From Mucilaginibacter sp. (GTDB taxonomy: Bacteria > Bacteroidota > Bacteroidia > Sphingobacteriales > Sphingobacteriaceae), in NCBI GenBank assembly GCA_028287895.1, contig JAQBOV010000029.1, positions 119,685-183,684 on the forward strand: a stretch of DNA of 64,000 nucleotides. The letters run 5' to 3'. The notes below the pieces were generated by a model, which was not told the DNA's origin, made no database searches, and saw only the letters and a program-made list of their open reading frames with translations. Below are positions 15,438 to 24,305 of this stretch, piece by piece. How positions within the stretch are numbered: the first letter of the stretch is position 1; each line of letters begins with the position of its first letter. The position numbers were made by a program, and so were the translations under genes.

Positions 15438-17093
15438 ATGAAAGACAATAACAAGCCCTACTATATCCTGCTGTTTGTACTTGCGCTTGTGGTTAATTTC
15501 GCCGGCGTCGGTGTAAAATTCTTTACTGATGATCCCGGCCTGTATGCTTCCATCTCTAAAAATTTACTATACCGCAAAGCGTTTTTTGAACTGTTTACTT
15601 ACAACCAGGATTGGCTGGACAAACCCCACTTTCCATTCTGGATAGTGATGTTAAGTTTTAAATTATTTGGCATCAGTGTTTGGGCATACCGCTTACCGGC
15701 ATTGCTTTTCTTTTTACTGAGTCTGCTTTACACCTACCTTTTCAGCAAAAAACATTATGGGCAGGAGATAGCCTGGATAGCGGTTTTGATACTGGCTACC
15801 TCACAGCACGTGGTCATGCTTAATACTGATGTAAGGGCCGAGCCTTACCTGATGGCCCTGGTAATAGGCAGCATATACCATATTAACCGCCTGCGGGAGC
15901 GTTTTACTTTTTCCGATCTGTTATTAGCCGCTATTTTAACCGCATGGGCGATAATGACCAAAGGCATTTTTGTGATAGTGGCGATTTACGGGGCACTATT
16001 CGGACAGCTCGTTTTTCAAAGAAAATACAGGGAGGTATTTCAGCTTAAATGGCTGTATCTTATCCTGTTTACTATCATTTTTACACTGCCCGAACTTTAC
16101 GCTTTATATACCCAGTTCGACCTGCATCCGGAAAAAACCGTTTTTAACAGGCATAATGTATCCGGCATCAAATGGTTTTTATGGGATAGCCAGTTTGGAC
16201 GATTTGTAAATAATGGCCCCATAAGCCAGCAAAAAAGATCAGGTGATCTATTTTTTTATCTGCACACCCTATTATGGGCTTTCGCTCCATGGTGCCTTTT
16301 GTTTTATTATGCTATTTATAAGAACATAAAGGAAATGTGGTTTAAAAAGAAACTGGCCGAATACTATACCATCAGCGGGGCGCTGTTGCTGCTGCTTCTT
16401 TTTTCCCTGTCCCGCTTCCAGCTACCATTCTATACGAACACTATTTTCCCGCTGTTCGCTGTTATTACGGCTCCGTTTTGCTATAAGGGGTTAAGCCGGT
16501 TTGGAACTACCTACCGATTGATCAGTTTATGGATATATATTATCGCACTGACTTTAGTGATCCTGGTCATCCATTATTTTTCAAAACCCGGCCACACCGT
16601 ACCCTTTATAATTGATTGTATACTATTTGGCTTGGCGGGTACGATGATTATGGTCAAAGTACGCAAGCCCCATTTAAAGGCATTTTTCCTCACCTGCGCA
16701 GCTGCGCTGTTTGCTAATCTTTACCTTAATACGGTCTTCTACCCTATCGTAGCAAGTTATAACGGGCAGATCAAAGCAGCAGATTACATTAACCGGGATA
16801 CATTTGATAATTACCATATCTACTCGCTTAAATTCGAGAACAATATTTTCCAGTTTTATTCCAAAAGACCGGTAGATTATATCCCGCTGGATAGTTTCAA
16901 AGAGTTTAAACCGCCGGCCGGTTCAGTCTTTTATGTAAATCATAAGTCGATGGATTTTCTGCGACAGAGCCACGCCGATTTTAAAGTGATAAAAACATTT
17001 CAAAATTATCCCCAGGAAATTATCCTTCCCTCATTTATCAACCTATCCACCAGGAACAAAGTACTGGACAGCGTTTACCTGGTCACCAAATAG
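15438..17093 (+). CDS. GT39-type membrane glycosyltransferase, second paralogue
   Basis: Paralogue of the enzyme at 719-2383. Shared landmarks are DDPGLYASISKN after TM1, WLDKPHFPFW, TDVRAEPYLM, FDLHPEKTVF and WDSQFGRFVNNGP. It is a polytopic inner-membrane transferase expected to take sugar from a polyprenyl-phosphate donor. The ATG at 15438 (MKDNNKPYY) directly precedes TM1; the alternative GTG at 15405 adds 11 residues without support. It ends 10 bp from a convergent gene. The C-terminal periplasmic part is poorly conserved with the first copy, which may mean a different acceptor. Confidence 0.86.
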   Translation: MKDNNKPYYILLFVLALVVNFAGVGVKFFTDDPGLYASISKNLLYRKAFFELFTYNQDWLDKPHFPFWIVMLSFKLFGISVWAYRLPALLFFLLSLLYTYLFSKKHYGQEIAWIAVLILATSQHVVMLNTDVRAEPYLMALVIGSIYHINRLRERFTFSDLLLAAILTAWAIMTKGIFVIVAIYGALFGQLVFQRKYREVFQLKWLYLILFTIIFTLPELYALYTQFDLHPEKTVFNRHNVSGIKWFLWDSQFGRFVNNGPISQQKRSGDLFFYLHTLLWAFAPWCLLFYYAIYKNIKEMWFKKKLAEYYTISGALLLLLLFSLSRFQLPFYTNTIFPLFAVITAPFCYKGLSRFGTTYRLISLWIYIIALTLVILVIHYFSKPGHTVPFIIDCILFGLAGTMIMVKVRKPHLKAFFLTCAAALFANLYLNTVFYPIVASYNGQIKAADYINRDTFDNYHIYSLKFENNIFQFYSKRPVDYIPLDSFKEFKPPAGSVFYVNHKSMDFLRQSHADFKVIKTFQNYPQEIILPSFINLSTRNKVLDSVYLVTK

Positions 17094-17103
17094 CGTTTTG
17101 CTT

Positions 17104-19914
17104 TTACTCCACCTTATACCGGTATACCTGCCTGCCTATATTGCCGGCACTATCAATACCTTCTACCACTAAGCGATAAGTGCCGTGCCCGTCGGCATTG
17201 TAATATTCAAAAGATGCGTTGCCATCTTTGTTCGTCGTCAGTTCGGGTGCCCAGAATATAGTTGTACGCAAATCAGGCCGGTTATTTTTTTCTGATACCT
17301 TATCATATTTGGGCGAATAGCATTGGCGCGCTATATAAAACCCTTTCGCCCTGAATGTCAGGCTTGGCAATGCAGTTGCATCATTTTTTTCTACAGAATT
17401 GTTCAGGCGTGTGGTGATGACCATAACCCCTGCTCCGCCGTTGATCCCATAAATGCTCGCATTAGCCCCTTTTAAAGTTTCCACCGTTTCCACACTGTTA
17501 GGACTGATATCATTAATGCCCTGCCCGGTAGCATTATATGGGCTGCCATCAAGAATTATATACATCGGTTCAACAACCATCCGTCCGCTGGTCAATACTA
17601 TATTGCTCGGTAAATAGGGTGTTCCATTCATAAAATTAACGCCGGCCAGCAAACCGGATAACCCGATTGAAAGGGATTGCGCATTTTTGATGACGTCCCC
17701 TTTTACTACCTGGTCGGCATGTCCTGAACCACCGTAATTTGATGACAGGTAATTATTTTTGGAATTATCAAACGAAATGCGCTTGCCTTTAACTATATTT
17801 TTCGAATTGTATTTATACGATGCGTCCTGCATAATTCCCTTCTGGATACCGGTACGCGAGGTAATAGCTAAAACTCCTGCATGACCGTATATGCCATAAC
17901 TATCCGTATTACTGCCTTTTAATACTTCTACTTTTTCGATATCACCCGGACTTATTTTATCGAGGTTAACATAGCTGCCAACTATTTTACCATCGACAAC
18001 AATAAGCATCGGATCTTTTAGGGCCCCACCCTTCAGATACGGTATCCCCTGTATAAAATTGACGCCGGCGAGACGTCCGTTCAATGCTGTTACGAGCGAG
18101 GCCGAGCTTCCGATCTCATCACCGGATACTACCTGGTCCGCACGCTGTTCTCCAACGGGACGGATGGCAATACTGTTGTATAAGGTATGGTGCTGCGCCT
18201 GGCTATTATTAAGATAGGTGATCATTGAGCGGTTGACATCAGGTTGTAAGCCCGGCAGCTTTTTATCGCTTACCGCGGGGGCGGGCCTGTCAGGATATAC
18301 CGTCAGAAACGTTGTACCGCTGGCTTTTGTTGACCCGGTGGCCTGTAAGGTTAATAAAGAACTGTCGGCAAAAGGTGGCAGGTTGCCAAATTTGAATTCA
18401 CCGTCATTACCGGTCCGCTGCTCCAGCATGCTGCTTTTATTCGAGCTTAACAGCATCACATTCATTCTGGCTGCCGGCGATCCGGACGCTGTCTTAGCGA
18501 TACCTGTTATCTCCAATGTTTTTTCCGGTTCGTAAGTAAACCGGGCATCGTTATCATCTAATAATTGTTTCCAGGCAAAACGGCGGTAGCCTTGGGCAAG
18601 CATTAAATTATCCAGATCAGCATAACTCTGGCTTGTATTATGCATAAAATAGTAATTGGGCTGCTCAATATATCCTTTCAGGTCCGAGGTAAGCAGCAGG
18701 TAGTTTAAAATCGTAGTTTCGTTATTCTCATCAAACGGCACTTTAGTTTCGTCTATCACCGATACCGAAAAATGGCCTTGTACATCATTCCCTTTATCCT
18801 TTGAATTTATATTTATTGAAACTGCTCCGCGTTTGCGGTTACTTATTTTATTAACGTTTACCGTCAAGTTCAGCTGGTCCGGGTTTTGTAAAAATAAAAG
18901 TCGCTCACTCAAAGGGTCCCCGTTTTGCGAAAACAACGTTACCTGTACAATTCCGGATGGAAACTGGCTGTTGGGGATATCCATGCTCAGCCTGCGGCTA
19001 TCCAGCTTAGTATTTACCGTACTAACAAATCCGCCGCCATAGATTACCAGGCTAATATTCTTACCAAAATTTTCCTGGAAATAGGCTTTATTACTACGTA
19101 TCTCGATAGCGATCTTATCCAATGTATCTTTTACGGCCAAAACTATTCCCTTGCTTACCGGCGCTGGCAGGTCAAACGTATTTTGCGTACTATCAGCAAA
19201 AGTAACTTTGACCTTATAAGTTTTGCCTTCTTCCGGCTGAAGACGGAATGCCCCCATTCCAACATGGGTGGAACTAAAGGCGGTTACCTGCTTATCCGTA
19301 TTGTCAATCACCACTCCTTTTACATTTACCCCCAAGCCATTTGCCCCTATTGCTTTAAAGGCCACTTTGGATATTATGGCAGTTACCAATTCGCCTCCTT
19401 CCGGAAAAAATTGCAGATCGGCCTTTTCAGTTTGGGCAGATGCCGTGCTTTTAGCTGCTTGGTTACTCATTACCGAGCCGACGGGAATGGCCTGATCAAA
19501 AAAATAACCGGCAGCATTTTGCATAAATCTGGTGTAGGCCCTGACCCGGTAGTTCCCTTTGGGTAATAAAAAAGATAATGAAAAATCCCCCCAGGCAACG
19601 CCATTTACCAAATGCAGCTTTATTGAACCGACAATAGTATTATTCGGATCTATCAGATCAACATATAATATCCCGCTGGCATTGGAAAGGTCGTGATGCT
19701 CGCCAAGGGTTACGTATGCTTTAAAATAAATAGTATCGCCGGCTGCATAATAAGGTTTATCAAAATGCAGGTACGCTTTTTCAATAATATGATCGTCAGA
19801 CAATTTCTTTAATCCCGCAGCTGCATTTTTTATTACAGAACTATCATTCTGGGTATATGCATTCCCGTTAAAGCAAACCGTAAACAGCGCGATGGCATAA
19901 ATTACTTTTTTCAT
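17104..19914 (-). CDS. Secreted MG2-like protein with two tandem TonB-plug domains, no barrel
   Basis: A large (936-residue) exported protein. The start at 19914 (MKKVIYAIALFTVCF) opens a normal signal peptide; an ATG 6 codons earlier is less likely. The N-terminal half has an alpha-2-macroglobulin MG2-like domain (KAYLHFDKPYYAAGDTIYFKAY) and further beta-sandwich modules, with a CarboxypepD_reg-like segment near 465-540. Two TonB-plug-type domains follow in tandem: one with LNGRLAGVNF, DKISPGDIEKVEVLKG and GIYGHAGV, the second with LSGLLAGVNF, NDISPNSVETVETLKG and GINGGAGV. The protein then ends without the roughly 500-residue receptor barrel. It is related to the Bacteroidota proteins annotated 'TonB-dependent receptor plug domain-containing'. 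Role unknown; a periplasmic scaffold is possible. Confidence 0.85.
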   Translation of the reverse strand: MKKVIYAIALFTVCFNGNAYTQNDSSVIKNAAAGLKKLSDDHIIEKAYLHFDKPYYAAGDTIYFKAYVTLGEHHDLSNASGILYVDLIDPNNTIVGSIKLHLVNGVAWGDFSLSFLLPKGNYRVRAYTRFMQNAAGYFFDQAIPVGSVMSNQAAKSTASAQTEKADLQFFPEGGELVTAIISKVAFKAIGANGLGVNVKGVVIDNTDKQVTAFSSTHVGMGAFRLQPEEGKTYKVKVTFADSTQNTFDLPAPVSKGIVLAVKDTLDKIAIEIRSNKAYFQENFGKNISLVIYGGGFVSTVNTKLDSRRLSMDIPNSQFPSGIVQVTLFSQNGDPLSERLLFLQNPDQLNLTVNVNKISNRKRGAVSININSKDKGNDVQGHFSVSVIDETKVPFDENNETTILNYLLLTSDLKGYIEQPNYYFMHNTSQSYADLDNLMLAQGYRRFAWKQLLDDNDARFTYEPEKTLEITGIAKTASGSPAARMNVMLLSSNKSSMLEQRTGNDGEFKFGNLPPFADSSLLTLQATGSTKASGTTFLTVYPDRPAPAVSDKKLPGLQPDVNRSMITYLNNSQAQHHTLYNSIAIRPVGEQRADQVVSGDEIGSSASLVTALNGRLAGVNFIQGIPYLKGGALKDPMLIVVDGKIVGSYVNLDKISPGDIEKVEVLKGSNTDSYGIYGHAGVLAITSRTGIQKGIMQDASYKYNSKNIVKGKRISFDNSKNNYLSSNYGGSGHADQVVKGDVIKNAQSLSIGLSGLLAGVNFMNGTPYLPSNIVLTSGRMVVEPMYIILDGSPYNATGQGINDISPNSVETVETLKGANASIYGINGGAGVMVITTRLNNSVEKNDATALPSLTFRAKGFYIARQCYSPKYDKVSEKNNRPDLRTTIFWAPELTTNKDGNASFEYYNADGHGTYRLVVEGIDSAGNIGRQVYRYKVE

Positions 19915-20182
19915 GGCAATAAGGTTAATCATTAAAGCCCCGCCTTTCCGAAATCGGAGAAGGCGACAAACAAAAAGCGATATCAGAAAAATAATCAGTT
20001 ATAATTGGCTGAATAAATATATAACTAAGTTTTTAATTTTCAAATTAATTAAAAATTTAGTTACAAGCTTAGCTTACGCTATATCAATGATTTGGAATAT
20101 TTTTCCGGGTTGGTTTTTGAGCGTAGCAAACTCGGAAAATTTGAAATTTCAGAACCAGTGTCTGACTGCACGGGCGGGCGTT

Positions 20183-20377
20183 TTATTGTTCATCTTTAAT
20201 TTCTTCCCAATAAACCGTTTCCAGGTATAAGCCATTATGAATAGCTACCTGTGCCTTTATTTTTTCCAGTTCTTCTTTAATTTTCTCCGGCTCCAGGGCA
20301 TCGCTTATAGAATAATAATAGATAACATAGCCGGTTTGACTATTGATAAATTTGTAATGTTTATTGTTTTTCTTCAT
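20183..20377 (-). CDS. Small hypothetical protein, 64 aa
   Basis: A 64-residue acidic-to-neutral protein of no known family. It has a Tyr-rich strand (TGYVIYYYSISDA) and then a helix (PEKIKEELEKIKAQVAIHNG), which looks like a real folded alpha/beta peptide rather than random sequence. No signal peptide. It lies upstream (by transcription) of the plug-domain gene, 268 bp away, and downstream of another small hypothetical gene. Confidence 0.5.
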   Translation of the reverse strand: MKKNNKHYKFINSQTGYVIYYYSISDALEPEKIKEELEKIKAQVAIHNGLYLETVYWEEIKDEQ

Positions 20378-20481
20378 AATCAGGCCCTCTTCTTCCCGAT
20401 TTATTTAAAACAACCAAAATGGCCAGGAAAAGTTTATGATATACTGGTTTAAAGTAGAAATTTTCAGGCGGTAAAACAAAT

Positions 20482-20724
20482 TTAATTGGCAGATCTGAAC
20501 AATGATGCTATAGCAGCCAGTTCATTATCGCCAATCAACTCGGGGGACTCAAATTGCTGCATGATCAATGCCTGCGGGAACAGGATACTTCCCCCTGTAG
20601 TTTTTACCACTACCCCATTATCAGATTCTGAGTGGTTTTTATAACCGCCAATGGCAGGATCATGCTTTTCTAACCTGATCAAAAGTTCCACTATAGCATA
20701 AGTGGGCAAATTATTTTTGAGCAT
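20482..20724 (-). CDS. Small hypothetical protein, 80 aa
   Basis: An 80-residue cytoplasmic protein I do not recognise. It begins MLKNNLPTYAIVELLIRLEKHDPAIGGYKN and has a short strand pair (NGVVVKTTGGSILF) and a C-terminal helix (DNELAAIASLFRSA). The amino acid pattern and codon use look genuine. It sits between the large OMP gene and the 64-residue gene, all on the minus strand, but with gaps of about 100 bp that do not prove an operon. Confidence 0.5.
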   Translation of the reverse strand: MLKNNLPTYAIVELLIRLEKHDPAIGGYKNHSESDNGVVVKTTGGSILFPQALIMQQFESPELIGDNELAAIASLFRSAN

Positions 20725-20825
20725 AGTGTCAAAAATACATTAACGGCTCAACAGTTAATCATTAACATTTTGTTAAGTGTTAATGATCAATTGATGTCAA
20801 GCTAACATTGCAGCGGGACGAAACC

Positions 20826-23306
20826 TTATTTGCCTCCGCCGCTATCAGGCGCAGGGGCATCATTATTATTGTTATTATCTTCCTTTTCTTTCTTAAATTC
20901 CAGTTTTCCGAACTTATAGCTCAGGGTAATGCCGAAAGAACGGAACGGAACTTCGCGCATGTTTGTCTGATAGAAGTTGGCGCCGGAGGTTGTCGACTTA
21001 AAATTGACATACTGATTAAACGGATCGGTAGCAGTTAAGCCGATACTTGCTTTCTTATTCCAGAACTGTTTACGCACAGCCATGTTATAAAAAAAGAATG
21101 CAGGCCTGGTTCCCTGTATGGTTCTTTGTGAGGAATTGTAGTTGCCAAATAACTCGGCAACCAAATCCTTGCCAAACTCATAGCTGGCATTTAAATTGAT
21201 GCGGTAGGTAAAACCGCTTACCTGCGGATTGCCGGGGTTAGTGGTGATCCTGTCGGCAAACATCATATTCGAACGCAAATTCAGCTTCTTGGTGATTGGC
21301 ACTGAACCGAATAAGTTAACACCCTCTGTGGTTTCCGTACCGATATTATAGCGCTGGTTCAGATAGACATCGGAGTAGATAGTGCCATTAATGTTTAAGG
21401 TATCATGGTGCGTAGTAAATGATTGCAGGTCGTTGGTATTGTGCCGATAAAATGCCCCGATGTAAATATTAGCTCCCCCATTGAATGACTTGTTATATCC
21501 AAACTCATAATTGTGTCCTATTTCGGGTCTTAGGTTTGGGTTACCGGTGCTGATATTATGAGGATCGCTGATATCGTAAAATGGGTTCAGGTCACGATAT
21601 TCAGGCCGCTCAATACGGTAACTATAACTTAGTTTCAAAGATTGTGTTTCATCAATCTTGTGGGATAATACCAGTGAGGGTGCCAGTGTATTATACCCCG
21701 GAATATGCGTCCCGGGAAAATCAGCAGAAGTTGAAGTATACTCGTCCCGCAAACCAGCCTTGCCATTAATAAAATTATTAAACAAGGAAAATGTTGCTGA
21801 CAGGTAATAAGCATAAACTTTACGGTTATAGTTAAAGCCATAAGTTTGGTTGGCGTCAGGCACAAATATCCCGTTCGAGAGCGTATCAGTAACCACTGTA
21901 TTATTGATGTTTTCCAATACGGCTTTGGCACCTGTTTCGAAAGTAAAATTCTTGCTTACCGGTTGCGTATAATCGATGGAGATATCTGTTTCATGATCTT
22001 TTCCGGGGTTACTGCTCTGTGTACCTGATGATGGGTATCCGCCATTCAGATAATCCTGCTGCTGAAAGAACTCAGAGCTGTTATTTCCATAACTTGAACT
22101 ATACAACACATCAAGTTCCTGCCCCTCCTTTTGAAAGGTCTTTTTATAACTAAGGCTATAATCAAAATATTTCCCGGTGAAACGGCTGTCGGAATTACGT
22201 AAACTACGTATATCAGATAATGTATTGCTATTGGGTATATCCAGCACGCTTGTCTCCTGGTTGGTTAAACCGTGATTATGATTGGCAAAATGGTTATAAC
22301 CAAATGAAGCCGTTAAGGCGTCTTTTTTAGTGATATCCCAGTTAAAACTTAAGCCTGACTGATAGCCTCCCCGGGTAAAATTGCTGTTCCCATTTTGAAG
22401 TAAATGGGTAGTGGTATCCCTGGTTTTACTGTATGACAGGTTATCGGTAGTATTAATAGTGGTACTGTTGATCTGCTCGCCGCCATTGAAAAATGCGTTA
22501 ACACCAAAATTACCTTTGCGCACGTTTAAGTTAAATGACCCGTTTTCGCGCCTGGTTCCCGCCGAAAGGTTAACGCTGCCGTTTACGCCCTGTATTTTAC
22601 TGTCCTTTAAAATGATATTGATAATTCCTCCGGTGCCATTGGCATCATATTTAGCTCCGGGACTGGTGATCACTTCAATGCTTTTGATCTGGCTTGCCGG
22701 TATTGACTGTAAGGCATCGGCTAAACTTGCACCGAATATGCTCGATGGCTTGCCATTGATCAAAAAGCGGATATTGGCATTACCCTGAAGCTGTACATTG
22801 CCATCAATATCAACTGTAACCTGCGGAACTTTTTGCAATACATCCGCTGCTGAGCCTCCCTGTGAGGTAAGGTCATTGGCCACATTATAAACCATCTTAT
22901 CTATTTTGTTTTCTACAACCGGTGCCTTACCAACGATTTCCACAGTTTTCAGCTGGTTTTGTACCGGTGCGATTGATATAGTACCCAGTGCAATATTAGC
23001 ATTAGCAGCACTGATAGTTAAATGGTCCATGGTTGTTTTCTGATAACCAATAAAATCAACGGCAATACTGTACTCTCCAGGGTTTAGGTTAGGGATTGTA
23101 AAGCTGCCTTTTATATCGGTTACCACGCCATTGATAGGGCTTGTATTACCATCTTTAAAAACACTAACGGTAGCATAGTCAACAGGCTGTTTGGTAACGG
23201 CATCAATAACCTTACCGCTTATATTTCCCTTAGGATTATTATAAGGCTGGGCCTTTAAAATAAGTGCAGAACAAAAAAAGAACAGTAGTATAAAAAAAAT
23301 TCGCAT
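20826..23306 (-). CDS. Outer-membrane beta-barrel family protein (TonB-receptor-like)
   Basis: An 826-residue outer-membrane protein of the OMP_b-brl_3 group. Signal peptide 1-19; CarboxypepD_reg-like domain at about 24-105 (GNISGKVIDAVTKQPVDYAT); plug domain at about 120-225 (VENKIDKMVYNV, VLQKVPQVTVD, IRFLINGKPSS, IKSIEVITSPGAKYDANG); then a barrel to the C-terminus with typical strand pairs such as LKLSYSYRIERPEYRDLNPF. The C-terminus is unusual: after the last strand it ends in a hydrophilic Asn/Pro/Gly-rich tail rather than an aromatic residue, so that tail probably projects from the barrel. The ligand is unknown, and there is no SusD-like partner nearby. Confidence 0.9.
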   Translation of the reverse strand: MRIFFILLFFFCSALILKAQPYNNPKGNISGKVIDAVTKQPVDYATVSVFKDGNTSPINGVVTDIKGSFTIPNLNPGEYSIAVDFIGYQKTTMDHLTISAANANIALGTISIAPVQNQLKTVEIVGKAPVVENKIDKMVYNVANDLTSQGGSAADVLQKVPQVTVDIDGNVQLQGNANIRFLINGKPSSIFGASLADALQSIPASQIKSIEVITSPGAKYDANGTGGIINIILKDSKIQGVNGSVNLSAGTRRENGSFNLNVRKGNFGVNAFFNGGEQINSTTINTTDNLSYSKTRDTTTHLLQNGNSNFTRGGYQSGLSFNWDITKKDALTASFGYNHFANHNHGLTNQETSVLDIPNSNTLSDIRSLRNSDSRFTGKYFDYSLSYKKTFQKEGQELDVLYSSSYGNNSSEFFQQQDYLNGGYPSSGTQSSNPGKDHETDISIDYTQPVSKNFTFETGAKAVLENINNTVVTDTLSNGIFVPDANQTYGFNYNRKVYAYYLSATFSLFNNFINGKAGLRDEYTSTSADFPGTHIPGYNTLAPSLVLSHKIDETQSLKLSYSYRIERPEYRDLNPFYDISDPHNISTGNPNLRPEIGHNYEFGYNKSFNGGANIYIGAFYRHNTNDLQSFTTHHDTLNINGTIYSDVYLNQRYNIGTETTEGVNLFGSVPITKKLNLRSNMMFADRITTNPGNPQVSGFTYRINLNASYEFGKDLVAELFGNYNSSQRTIQGTRPAFFFYNMAVRKQFWNKKASIGLTATDPFNQYVNFKSTTSGANFYQTNMREVPFRSFGITLSYKFGKLEFKKEKEDNNNNNDAPAPDSGGGK

Positions 23307-23399
23307 AATAGATTCATTGACCTTTAAAATCGTGCGAAAATGGTCAGAAAATCTGGATTAAATCTGTAATTAGTGTTTTGTAGTGTTTTTTTTACACAA

Positions 23400-23475
23400 T
23401 AGTCAGCCCCCGGGTAGCTAGCCGGTTGAACGGCCCGGTGTATAGCCCTGGCCCCCGGGGTGTTCACCGAAAACC
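23400..23475. other. GC-rich structured spacer
   Basis: Between the EamA gene and the OMP gene (both minus strand) lies a block far richer in GC than its AT-rich surroundings. It has GCCCCCGGG at 23406 and again at 23451, CCGGTTGAACGG near 23421, and CGGTG (23436) facing CACCG (23465). It could terminate EamA transcription or form a structured leader for the receptor gene. Confidence 0.45.
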
Positions 23476-23550
23476 CATAAAGCTTAAAACGTAATTAACT
23501 ATTACCTGGCAGCTTGGTAAAAGAACAGCAAAGATGGTTTCACGGGATTA

Positions 23551-23964
23551 TTAAAATATCAAAACCAAGGTCCCGGAAATGATCAGCAAAGCGCCTAACC
23601 CCGATTTTAAAGTGATTGGCTCCTTTAAAAAAACTGCTGCTAATATAATGGCTAAAGCCACGCTTAATTTATCAACCGGGGCCACCTGCGACACTTTACC
23701 TACCTGCAAGGCTTTAAAATAAAATATCCATGATAACCCTGTTGCGCAGCCCGAAAGGATCAAAAATATCCAGTTGGTTTTATTCAGCGCACCCATATTT
23801 TCAGCGCTCCCCCGATACAAAGCAATAGCCCAGGCAATTATCAGGATAATAACCGTGCGTATAGCTGTGGCAAGGTCGCTGTCAACCCCTTTAATGCCGG
23901 CCTTTGCAAATATTGCGGTCAATGCAGCAAAAGCTGCTGATAGTAAAGCGTATATCCACCACAT
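23551..23964 (-). CDS. Single-domain EamA (DMT) transporter
   Basis: A 137-residue membrane protein equal to half of a usual ten-helix drug/metabolite transporter. Four to five helices are present, with family motifs SAAFAALTAIFAKAGIKGVDS at the start, GLSWIFYFKALQVGKVSQVAPVDK in the middle (split across residues 75-98) and AVFLKEPIT near the end. Single-domain EamA proteins form dimers, so this is probably functional and not a truncation. The substrate is unknown. Upstream lies a 95-bp tandem repeat that may contain its promoter. Confidence 0.82.
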   Translation of the reverse strand: MWWIYALLSAAFAALTAIFAKAGIKGVDSDLATAIRTVIILIIAWAIALYRGSAENMGALNKTNWIFLILSGCATGLSWIFYFKALQVGKVSQVAPVDKLSVALAIILAAVFLKEPITLKSGLGALLIISGTLVLIF

Positions 23965-23978
23965 AGCTGTTTAATTAA

Positions 23979-24166
23979 TTATCGAATTACTGAATTAGTG
24001 ATTTAATTGACTAAATTTTTGTTAAAGGTAAACGCACAACCCTGAATAAAGATCTAAGCGACTGAACTGATCGTTATTGAATTGCTGAGCTGGTGACTTC
24101 GTTAATGACTAAATTTTCACCAAAGGTAAACACACAATCCTGAATAAAATCTATGCAATCTGAACT
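23979..24166. repeat. Tandem direct repeat, two units of about 95 bp
   Basis: Unit 1 starts TTATCGAATTACTGA at 23979 and unit 2 starts TTATTGAATTGCTGA at 24074. Both continue through a GACTAAATTTT block, then AAAGGTAAAC, CACACAA or GCACAACC, CCTGAATAAA and end near TGAACT. Identity is roughly 75-80 percent by eye. It fills most of the divergent gap between the EamA gene and the two-component system, where both promoters should be. Confidence 0.7.
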
Positions 24167-24240
24167 AATACCTTTGGTATTTTTGTTCAATACAAAATGT
24201 ATACAAAATTGAGTTTGTACATTTATTGAAAATAATATTA

Positions 24241-24303
24241 AAAAATCTCCCCTGCCGGGGAAGACCTGCCTGCCTCAGGGGCAGGTTACAAGGAGGCGAA
24301 GGC
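24241..24303 (+). repeat. Intergenic repeat supplying a Shine-Dalgarno
   Basis: ATCTCCCCTGCCGGGGAAGACC, given here in parts (CTCCCC then GGGGAAGAC), is followed by ACCTGCC and GGCAGGT arms. It resembles the elements at 38352-38461 and 42208-42326 that carry AAATCTCCCC and GGGGAGAC. Its right end has AAGGAGG (24290-24296), a perfect anti-16S match 9 nt before the response regulator ATG, which is unusual in this phylum. Confidence 0.55.
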
Positions 24304-24305
24304 TC

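Noticed and set aside
18925-19566. 213-codon plus-strand frame inside the double-plug gene
   Set aside because: It is fully antisense to a gene with clear domains, contains no recognisable motif and has unusual amino acid composition.
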